64,000 nt of DNA from positions 11,383,321 to 11,447,320 of the forward strand of contig OY754986.1 in assembly GCA_963576475.1 (NCBI GenBank), in the 5' to 3' direction. This DNA is from Molanna angustata (taxonomy: Eukaryota; Arthropoda; Insecta; Trichoptera; Molannidae). The notes under the pieces were generated by a model. It ran no database searches and was not told the origin of the DNA. It saw only the letters and a list, made by a program, of their open reading frames with translations. Below are positions 11,339 to 21,668 of the stretch, one piece after another (positions within the stretch are counted from its first letter, which is position 1; every line of letters begins with the position of its first letter). Made by a program: the position numbers and the translations under genes.

Positions 11339-12164
11339 TGCTTTGGTAAGTGAATCAGCTACCATATCATTTGTTGAAACTTGCTTGAATTTTGTTTGAC
11401 CATCTTTCACTGCCTCTTTTACATTATGATGATGAACGTCAATATGTTTTGTTCTTATAAATAGTTTGTCAATAAGGACGGGTTGGTGTTGAATTGGAAT
11501 AAAACAAGCTATGTGTGAGGTATTAACGAAATTCTTTTTTTACTTGAAATGCTAATCAAATGTTCGTCGAGGCTTTGCACGGTGACACGGAGCTGAGAGG
11601 TCCAATTTTCAATGACTGCTGCATAGATCCAGCTGAAGTAAGTCATGGACGTACAGAATAATTATTATATCACTGTCTGCGTTGTTTCATAAAAATACAT
11701 TGTTCACTACTATTTAAATGAGAATTGAACTTTAGCGCAAAGTCTGTAAACCTTTAAAACCATTGTCTAGGAGTTTGCTTTAAACTGTATATGCTTTTGA
11801 GAAGTTTGCATACTACCACTGTGATCATTGTATCCTGTGGGCTGTTCCATATAAAAAGAGATTCCTCCAGATCGCTATTCAAAAATGCAGTTCTAGCATC
11901 CAGTTCAAACAGTTTTAGTTGCTTCTGATGATGGATGGTGAGGAAAAGACAAAGTGAAAACATACTTACGACTGGTGCAATAATTGACACCTGGTTTTTG
12001 TATAAAGCCTCGAGCTACAAGTTGTGCTTTGTAGACACCATTTCTTTTCTCTCACAAAAACCATTTGCTTTATTGGCTTTTCATTTATTGGTAATTCCAC
12101 TAATTGCCAAACTCCATTTTTCTTCAACAAATTGAGGGGGGTCAAGCTGGCCAGTTACACCCTT

Positions 12165-12300
12165 ATTCTAATTAGGTAGATAAGATTATATGGAGTCTGG
12201 ATCTAGATGAAAACCTCTCGATTGACGGGAATCGAACCGGCCAACCGAGAGACTATATCGTGAGTCCAGATATCCTGCATGGCCAAACCTGTTCCTCCTA
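12165..12300 (-). repeat. tRNA-derived SINE fragment
   Basis: The minus strand has a TGGCCATGCAGG-like A box and, about 50 bases on, a GGTTCGATTCCC B box, followed by an AT-rich body. The folding is too poor for a tRNA gene. It sits between two Copia relics. Confidence 0.55.
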
Positions 12301-12639
12301 TTATATGAAACTGAAGGTTTTCACACAATATCTAAAATAACTCCGATATTACATATAACACGAATGTTGCTGAAGGGTGTATTAAATAATAAAAGATCAA
12401 TTACTTACATGGTATATTTTAACGAAGACACAAAATTAAAATATAATATTAATTACTAAATAATTTATACGTTTATGTAAATTATAATCTACAACAATTA
12501 TTCGAGGATGAAATCAACTATCGACGAGTTGACAAACGCGCAGCCTAACAGGTATCGAAGGAGAGACGCTGAGCTGCGGCGTGCGCGCGTTTAAATATCT
12601 TGAAGTGCATCATTGTTTCCTGGAGGGAGGTGTAGTGAT
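12301..12639. other. No gene; possible LTR-element sequence
   Basis: AT-rich left part and a GC-richer right part (12520-12600) ending in cgtgcgcgcg. It lies between LTR-retrotransposon relics and may be LTR sequence, but no ends were identified. Confidence 0.35.
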
Positions 12640-13095
12640 GTGCGGGAACGTCCGCCACAAAATCTATTTTATCATTCATTGCTTTTCTCCATCGAACCTG
12701 TTCTACTGCTTGGTTCACTAGCCATTGTCACGTGTCTGTTTTGGAGTCTGATCCATGCCTAATATTTACTGTTCAGCACTTAATGCAGGCAGTAGGCAGA
12801 CATCTTTTGGTTCATGTGTAGAGCTATTTGGGTCTGTCATATTTACATGGGTTTGAAAATACACCCAAGACACCTGTTAAGACCATAAAAACTTTTCTGT
12901 AATTTGCGTACTATCTTGGAATTGTTGTCTGTTCGTAGACCCTATGGAATGTCCATATATATTACTTCTTCTAGACTCCCATTTAGGAATGCTGTCTTAC
13001 ATGTTAAACTGTTTGATATTCATGTTATTTGAAGCTGCTTAAGTCAGAAAAATTCTTATTGATTCATATCTCACTACTGCGGAAAAGGTTTCTAT
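12640..13095 (-). pseudogene. Copia element 3: RT fragment
   Basis: Minus-strand translation with stops gives a LTCKTAFLNGSLEEVIYM block (about 13000-12955), then KLQKSFYGLN (about 12880), then, out of order with a normal element, a WLVNQAVEQVRWRKAMND stretch at about 12725-12670. The fragments match Copia RT but have been rearranged. It is dead. Confidence 0.6.
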
Positions 13096-13099
13096 GTAG

Positions 13100-14135
13100 T
13101 TGTTATATATAGAAACGAGTTTGTCGATAATAAAGGTTTTAATTAACAGAAAACTACACGATGTTACATGATAAAACAAGTGACAGATGACAAGATAGTA
13201 AAAAAATAATAAAGGCTATTTAAAATAAGACAGCCATAGACAAAACCATCACCACATTCACCCCCACTCTTTTATTTTGTAACAAAATCAGACAAGTATG
13301 CTGGAGGTAACTTTGGCCTGCTAGAGTGCCTGGTAATTTGTGCATCTACGATTGTTTCCCCTGACGGATTCATAGCGGTTGGGAGGTCATTGAAGATTCT
13401 CCGTTCCACATCCTCTGGCTGTGCTGATGTTGAAGGTTCATCATTTATGTTTTCATCTTCATCCTCTTCATTCAGTATTGATGCTTCTCCTTTAGGAGCT
13501 AAATGGCAAGTTGAGACAGTAGTTTCTCTTCCATCTTCCAATCGGACATGTGAATAGTTTGGATTTGCTTCCAGAAGTTCCACCTCCCTAACCAAGGGTT
13601 CGTATTTGTTGTTTCTGGTTGGTTGTGTCAACTAAGTAGGAATAGCACATCCGTTGGCTGATCTTCTGTGGTGAGAAAACATATGTTCATGAGGTGTAAC
13701 ATTGGTCGCCGTGCATAAGAAAGATCGTATAGAATGTAATGAAACCTGCAGGACCTCCTCCCACTCTTCTATTTTCATTCTATTTGACTTTAAGGTAAGT
13801 TGGATGGTTTTCCAAATGATGCCATTGTATCTTTCACCTGTCCATTCCCTTGAGGATTGTAGGGAGTTGTCCGGCTTGTCGCAATTCCTTGAGAGTGTAA
13901 AAATGATTTTAATTAGTTTGACATGAAGGCTGATTCCCTGTCTGAGTGTATGTAAGCTGGCATTCCGAAGATAGAAAAAAAATTCTTTAGTGAACTTATG
14001 ACTGTAGCTGCTGAAACATCAGAACATGGAACAGCGAAATGGAATCTGGAAAATTCATTGATTATTATTAGGAGGTAGCGATTCTTAGAGTTACTTGGTA
14101 GTGGGCCCTTAAAATCTATGTTTAATCGCTAAAAT
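13100..14135 (-). mobile_element. Gypsy-group integrase end and probable 3' LTR
   Basis: The minus strand from about 14120 shows integrase blocks NIDFKGPLP, YLLIIINEFSRF, FGMPAYIHSDR and a TTPYNPQGNGQV block, with D, D and the region of the catalytic E. Stops follow. An open 119-residue tail (13631-13272) contains VREVELLEANPNYSHVRLED and ends PPAYLSDFVTK, typical of the C-terminus of a Gypsy Pol. A purine-rich tract agagtgggggtgaatgtgg (about 13270-13252) and TGATGG suggest the LTR begins near 13251 and runs toward 13100. The upstream RT is absent; the element abuts Copia 2. Confidence 0.72.
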
Positions 14136-14144
14136 TGTTGATAT

Positions 14145-17100
14145 AAATTAAGCAAAATGGTTTTGTGCATACAACATTTATTTATATACAAAAGGATGAT
14201 AATTGACAACTTGTTGGAAGATAGACCTTTTGTAAATATATCAGCAGCTTGAGCACACCGAAATATACTTGACATTAATTTTATTTTCACTGACTAATTT
14301 ACGCACATAATGATATCGAGTTTCAATGTGTTTAGAGTGCTCATGGAAACCAGGGTTATTGATAAACTTAATAGCACTCTGATTGTCTATATATAAGACA
14401 GGTGTCATGTTTTCTTCTACAGCTCCTATCTCCTCTAGTACCTAGTCGTATTAACCACTTTAAGGATTTTCCAGCTTCACTTGCAGCGACATACTCGGCT
14501 TCCATTGATGATAAGGCAACACATTTTTGTAATTTACTCTTCCACATGACAGGTCCATTGCAGTACTTCATTAACATACCACTTGTAGAACGCCTAGTAG
14601 TTTTGTCACCTGCATGATCAGCATCACTGAATGCCTCTATTTTCATATTTGTTGTCTTCGTGAACTGAATTCCATTTGTTACAGTTAATTTCAAGTATCG
14701 AAGGATATGTTTAATCAAATTAAAATGAGCTTGGGTTGGTGCATGTTGAGCTCTTGAAACTACATTGACAGCAAATGTTACATAAGTCAGGTCTTGTTCC
14801 TATCATTAAATACATCAAACTACCAACGATTTCACGATAACCATCAATATCAACTACCAACGGTAATTTGCCAGGTGTCCATCCGGGTTCAAACGGCAGT
14901 GACAATGGTTTTGATTCCATCATACCATATTTCTCTAATATCTTCTTCGTATACATAGTCTGATCAATTTGAATATAATCATTACATCTTTTAATATATT
15001 ATCTGAGTTAATTATTTACATCACTTCAAAACGATTTCAAAACGATTAGACAATTTCTCAATAAATTCTTCAATTGTGTCTATTGGGCCCATAATCAACC
15101 CATCATCCACATGAAATAACAAAATAATTTTATCATTGAAAAACATGCAAGGATCAGCACTACATGCTCCAAGAAATTCAACCAAGCAATCGTACCAACA
15201 TTTTGAAGCTTGCTTTAGTCCATGTAGACTTCTAATTAACTTACATACATATTTTGTTCCATCATCATAACCTTGCGGTTGTTACATATAAATATCTTCC
15301 TCAATAAATCCATGTAAAAATGCAGTTTGAACATCAAACTGTTTCATAGACCAGTTACGCTGAATAACAACACCAAAAACAGCTCTCATTGTCTCAAATC
15401 GAGCAACAGGACTATATGTATCAGTGTAATCAATTCCTGGACGTTGGCTGAAACCCTTTAATACTAATCGAGCCTTATAACGGATTATTTCATTATCATT
15501 GTTGGTCTTCACAGCAAAAAATCCAACGATTATCAATAACTTTGGTTTGTGGAGGTAATTCGACTAATTCCCATGTGCCATTTTCTTGCAGTGAATTTAC
15601 CTCTTCATCCAGTGAATTTACCTCTACATCCATCGCTGCTTTCCACAACTCTGCATCATCAGATTGAATTGCTTCACAATAATTACTTGGAATTTTTCTT
15701 AGCATCATCATCTTTGGTCGATTATTTTGATTTGGGTCATTCTTGTAACGTGACGGTTTTTGTATGGTTCTTCTCTGGTATTTTCGGCATCTTCGCTGTT
15801 ATCGACATGAGAGACTTCCCTTTCATTGTCACAATCAGTCACATCAGCATCATTATTAATACTATAATTGCCAATATCAATGTCATCATTTTATTCCAAT
15901 TCCATTTTGTCAACAAATTTGTTCTTCGACATTCTGTTTCATCAAGAAGTGTAATGTTTATTGGTTTCATGGGATTCTGTACTAACGATAGAAACCTTTT
16001 TTCTTTGAATTTTACATCTCTACAAACAAATACAGATTTCTTCTCAGGAAAGTAGATTCTATATCCCCAATCTGTATAACCAACCATATAACCTTTTTAA
16101 GATTTAGCATCAAACTTTTTACGCTTCTGTGGTGGCACCCATGCAAAACATTCCGTTCCAAAAATCTTTAAATGATCAAAGCGATTCTCCTTCTTAAGGA
16201 ACAATTCTATTGGACATTTATCCTCGACTTTTGTTGGGGCAGTTCGGTTTAAGGTATAAGTTGCAGCAAGTACAGCAAGTACAATGCTTTAGAAATATGT
16301 GGCGCTGATTGAAGCCAAGAACGTGCCATCTCACAGAGAATTCTATTTTCTCTCTCAGCTACACCATTTTGTTGTGGAGTATATGGGGCAGTAATCGAGT
16401 GTTTTAATCCCATCTTCTCTGCACAGTTCTTTACGTCTTCATTATTAAATTCTTTTCCTCCATCTGTCCGTAATTCCTTTATTATTACCTGTGCTTGTGT
16501 CTTCACCATTTTAATAAAAATTGGTAGTTTTTCTTTCACTTCATCTTTTTTTCGTAGAAGATACGTTACTCTGAAACTGGTGAAATCATCATGAAAGTAA
16601 GGAAATATCTGAAACCATGTAAATCTTTTTCTTCCATCGGGCCACAAACATCGGCAAAAATTAACTCCCTTGGATTGGTAGATTTCTGAACTCTCTCACC
16701 AAACGTCATTCGATGGTGTTTACTTACAGCACATCCTTCACAAAATTCTTCTTCCATTTTTATATTAATTCCTCTAGCATCCAAGAATTTTATCACATGG
16801 TGTTTATTCTGGCGACCAAATCTTTCATGCCATTCCTGAAGAGTACCGACAGTTTTGGAAATAGCATAACTCTTTTCTTGATGAACAACTTACTACCATA
16901 CGGTAAAGTTCATTTTCACCATTTGATATCGCCATAGCAATTGGAGATATGTTCTTGTAAAAAATCCATAATTTTCCTTCACTCTGGATATACTGATCGA
17001 TCCCTTTTTGACCAGCCTTCTTAGCAGAAAAGAGGTTACAAATTCCATCAGGACAATACCATACATCTTCAAAATAGCGATTTGTCCATTCCTTGCCATT

Positions 17101-18105
17101 ATACACTGTCACATCAATGCGACCAGTACCGAGTGCTTTGATCTGTACACCTTCCCTAGCACTATCCATCATCTTTGGAGTTTCGAAAGGCTGATAAGAA
17201 ACATACCAGTCTCGTCGATTTGTCACATGATGATTAGCACCACTATCGACAAACCATTCGTCACAATTCAATTTGCCAATATTAATTTCTTCTTTTTTAA
17301 AATCAGACATTCTGCATGCTACCATTGTATAGTCTTTATTTGTATTATTGTTTCTACAATTCATTGATCGATGACCTTTGTTCTTACACTTAAAACATAC
17401 TAAACCAGTTCTGCAATCCTTCGCAAAATGACCAGCTTTGCCACAGGAAAAACAACCTTTTTTATTTTGAATAGGAATGACTGTTTCACTTTTGTTCGGC
17501 TGATTTGTATTCCATTTTTGTTTCTTTTGTGTTATTTTTAATTCAGACATCATTGCAGTGCCAACATTGGTATCATCTCTATCTGCAATACGAAACTCAT
17601 AATTAAGGCATCTCTTTTGTAGTTTAGCCAATGTCTTTTCTACTTGTGGTAAGTCATGCCAGGTCACATAGATATAATCGAATTCTTTTGGTAAAGTTTG
17701 TAAAAGGCGTGCACACAGGTCACCTTCATCAATTGGCTTATTCAAAAGCATCATCTTTGTTTGAACTTCATCAAATTTTGCCAAATGACCTTGTACACCA
17801 CCCGACCAGTCCCATTCAATATTGTGAAATTTATGCCTCAGCAGATCAATATTTTCCTCACATTGAGTATCATATGTTTGATGTAATTTATCCCAGACAT
17901 CTTTTGACGACTCACATCCAGCGACACGAAGTAATGGCTTTGTATCAAGCGATAAAATCAAACGTTTCTTTGCCTTGCCATTCTCTTTACTCCATTTTTC
18001 ATGTAAGATTTTATAATCTGCATCACCCTTGGAGGAGTAACACTAACTCAGGTTTTAAGAATACGCCGTTAACTATGTCAAACATTTGATCGCATTCCAA
18101 AAGTG
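14145..18105 (-). mobile_element. Copia element 2: nearly complete gag-pol, inactivated
   Basis: Read on the minus strand. Gag is about 18105-17330, with knuckles CFSCGKAGHFAKDC and CFKCKNKGHRSMNC. Protease follows with WFVDSGANHHVT (about 17260). Integrase has FCEGCAVSKHHR, ELIFADVCGPM, ELRTDGGKEF and TPQQNGVAEREN (16790-16340). RT has YKARLVLKGFSQRPG, FDVQTAFLHGF (15470-15310) and a FHVDDGLI block (about 15110). RNase H has AFSDADHAGDK and ALSSMEAEYVAA (14620-14480), then HSKHIETRYHYVRKLV (about 14310). The longest open stretch is 378 codons (17961-16825). Several stops and frameshifts divide the polyprotein, and no intact LTR pair was found. Confidence 0.9.
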
Positions 18106-18139
18106 TCTTCATTATCACCTTCCATGTTGACCTCTCTGT

Positions 18140-18408
18140 ACAAAAAGTGAGTCATGGAATATCGCGAGTTTGACGTTATGGTTGGCAACATATTTCAGTT
18201 TTCCTTACATTTCAACACATCCTAGATAACTGTTCTCTAAACCTTAATAATTAAAATGTTTTTCAAACAAATAAATGCGAAAATAATTCACATTAGTCGT
18301 TATTCTCTGTAGAAAAACTATGTGATCTGGAACCAAAACATAAAAATCCCCCCTGAAAAATGACTCACATTCGATTCATACAAAATTTGCTAACTACTAA
18401 TTCATAGA
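18140..18408 (+). repeat. MITE family 1, copy 1
   Basis: Contains the family blocks acaaaaagtgagtcatgga, ttggcaacatatttcag, agataactgttctctaa, ttagtcgttattctctg and tacaaaatttgctaacta. It lies just beyond the 5' side of Copia 2. Its outer inverted repeats are eroded. Confidence 0.75.
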
Positions 18409-19489
18409 ACACATTAGGCCCTATTCAGATTCTACTAAAAATTTTATACGGAATTTTAGTATATGATAAATGTCAAAAAGTTGACTGCATTTATACGGGA
18501 CTCATTACGTCACACCGCGCGGATAAAATCCTTTTATCCACGGTTGCCCGATATTTTAGACGTCTTCGTACTCTGAAACGAATCAGAATTGGACATATTA
18601 ACTATACAACATTAGTGTATTATATGAAAACCTATGATTATAATAAAAATCTATGGTGATTACAGGAGCCAAACATATACCCGTAACCATGGATACATTT
18701 TAATGTCAGAAATTATTATTATATGCAGCCAGTACTTTCAATAAAGCCAATATAGATTGAAAATTTTAATCCACATATTTTGCAGTTTCACAATTGTATC
18801 TCCTTTATGATAATAGGCGATACACTGTTAACAATTGCCTTTTTGTCAATTGATGATTCATTAAGTTCTCATATTACAAATAGTATTGCAATATAAATTT
18901 CCAGTCATTGTAGTTTTCACAACCTCTCTGCACTTGAAACTGCCATCATGGATGCACCTGGTGATTCTAAAGTATACACCTTGTAATTTGGTATTTGAAT
19001 TTTTAATTTTGTTTTAATATTATTTCAAAAGAGTTTACTTTAACTTTTTTATTAATAATTATATTTCACATACTTTGCTATTGTATGAAAATTTAACCTG
19101 TAAATATTTTTATAAAATGTCTAAAAAATAATAAATATTTTTATTATAAACAACATTTTTTTTGTATTACCTTTTTATTGAAACATTTTAGAAGGCTTGA
19201 GGAATCTATAAAATGTGTACTTAATATGGCATCAAATAATATGGCCGATAAAGAAGAAGTACTTAATATAGGAAAATAATTATATATATGCATACATTTT
19301 AAATTAAGTGGGACAAATGACTTGGACAGGATACAGATCTCTAAACTGGGACTTGTTCACTGTACTGGGACATATGACTGATCTATCTTTGCACTATCCC
19401 GAGACTACTAAACAAAGAGTATTATTATACCTATGGAAACTACTTAGTGTAAAAATAATTATGGCTACTAATAACTCCTAAGGTTTTGT
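18409..19489. other. Non-coding AT-rich stretch
   Basis: No coding region was recognised. Short pieces such as aaaaatctatgg near 18645 look like MITE family 1 termini. Confidence 0.45.
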
Positions 19490-19819
19490 CATAGATTTTC
19501 ATATAATATACTAGATGTCGCAGTTAGCAAATTTTGTATGAATCAAAGTGAGGATTTTTTCCTAGGGACTTTTGACAACAAGGTGGGCAGACCACATCTT
19601 TTTTCTATAGAGAATAACGACTAATGAGAATTGTTTTCAGATTTATTTGTCGAAATAAACGTTTTGTTCATTAAGATTTAGAGAACAGTTATCTAGAAAG
19701 TGTTGAATAGTATCGAAAACTGTAATATGTTGCCAACCAAAACATTAAACACGCTATATGCCATGACTCACTCATTGCACGGAGTACTCCATCTAGTATA
19801 CTATATGAAAATCTATGGG
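19490..19819 (-). repeat. MITE family 1, copy 2 (best full-length)
   Basis: Inverse orientation to copy 1. It starts catagattttcatataata and ends with the complement, tatgaaaatctatggg, giving terminal inverted repeats of roughly 30 bp. TTTTGT occurs on both sides, a possible 6-bp target duplication. It lies 0.2 kb upstream of the RIIa gene. Confidence 0.8.
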
Positions 19820-20022
19820 TTTTGTTTTTAAATTGACTGGTATTATGGATATAATAAGAACAAAAATATTTATTAATGGTTGTGTTCTTTTTTTGAAATT
19901 TAGAAATCCATAGATGTAAAAAAAATTGTTTAACTTTGATTAAAGTTGACTTTTACATTACTTCAAAACAATTTCATATTTTGATTTAATATTTGTATCC
20001 CAAACCATTAATAACATTGGAA

Positions 20023-21618
20023 ATGCAGAGATATCCAGAAAATGATACATTCATTGTTCCGGAGGGTTTGCACGAATTGTTGGCAGATATTTCTCGAGAG
20101 GTACATAAGTAGTGTAAATTTACTGTAGTATTATTTAGAAACTTTGTGTACCTATCTGATCTTTTTCTCAACTTTCACTATGGTATTATTATACATTATT
20201 GTCATAGGTATTTTTGGATTTGAGTCTGAATAATGACTAATGTGAATTGTTTTCGGATTTATTTGTCTAAAAAACATTTTAGTTATTAAGGTTTAGAGAA
20301 CAGTTATCTAGGATGTGTTGAAATGTAAGGAAAACTGAAATATGTTGCCAACCAAAACGTCAAACGTGCGATATTCCATGACTCACTTTTTGCACGGAGT
20401 ACTACATCTAGTATATTATGTATAATAAAAATCTATGAGATAAATGTGTATCTAGTTGGAAATAAATTCATATTAATTGAACATTTTTTCTAAAATTAAT
20501 ATATTCATTGTATATAAGGTTTTAAGAAAGCAGCCGGAAGACTTGCTCGACTTTATAGCAGGTTATTTGGAAGCAATGTTGGTTTCTAGAGAAATTTTAC
20601 AAATTGAAGAGAGTTTGTTGCGTCATGTGTTAGAGGATGCTTCGCCTGCTGCTAAAAGGTAAATTGTAACACATAAAATCTATTTTATAACATGTACATA
20701 TTACAAAGTATTTTACATAATTCTTTTTTATTGTTTTTGAAAAAAATCTAATTTCATGTTTTCACAAATAGGAGACACGACATGGATATAGCAAAATCAA
20801 TCGAATATGGAAAAAAAACAATAAATTTAGAAGAACAATGGTGAGTACTTAACAAATTAAATTTATATTGACAATAACATCTCAATAGACACGAAGTTGG
20901 GATATTATAGAAGAACCAGGAACTCAGGCACCTACAGGGCTTACGACCTGTCATCGGCCGGTTTACATGATCACTTTATGCGCTTGCAACGTTCAGCAAT
21001 TATGTCTTTATTAAGTTCTCTTATCAATGTAATTTTTGAAAGTTCTATATATTTGAATAATGTGTAAACATTTCACCTGAATAATACGAAATTATAATAT
21101 TGCCATCTATGAGGTAAAGAAGAAACCTTTTTGTAACGCTATCTATTGAAAGTTGATTTATTTGTAAATATTGAAAGCAACAGTCCTTATAAATGAGGTA
21201 ACGGTGTCTCGCACAGATGTCACCTCTGAACTGCGCCAGAAATATTATTTCATTTTTGGCTTGTTTATATTTATGTACACATTTAGTTTATGGTTTTGAA
21301 GAAATGATTATACAATTTTGAATATTAAGCATTGTGGTAGAAAAATATGAGATGTGTTTATCAACATGAGCTTAACGATCAGACAAATTAAAATATCAAT
21401 TGATTCGTTCTGCAGTTCTATTTTATTTCTCATATATTTGTAGAGAAAATTTGTGGAATTTTGACATCTTGTAAATAAGTTTTGACTAATTTATAAAGTA
21501 GAGCTGACAGTGAAGAAAGAGCGACCTTAAAATGATCATGTATTATAAGCTGTATAAATTATTGTTATCATTCCATTCTATCTTTAAATCTAAAGTAATA
21601 AAGCAATCAAAATGTTAG

Positions 21619-21668
<50 letters not shown>

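Larger units (their letters stand above)
9184..12135 (-). mobile_element. Copia element 1: RT to 3' LTR, split by a hAT insertion
   Basis: Minus-strand Copia Pol remnants run from about 12130. They include an LDARTAFLNSDLEE block and VCKLLKSIYSLKQTPRQWF (11880-11755), a YVHDLL block in the place of the YVDD catalytic motif (about 11660) and RTKHIDVHHHNVKEAV (about 11440). Next is DMVADSLTKAVT, which continues across the hAT element into RQKNTKYSSEIG (about 9250-9210). After a few codons comes a purine tract (9192-9185), then TGTTGGAGT as the start of a 3' LTR at 9184. Internal deletions and stops make it dead. The far LTR end was not located. Confidence 0.8.

Noticed and set aside
15549..16055. 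Plus-strand frame of 168 codons
   Set aside because: Antisense shadow of Copia 2 Pol.
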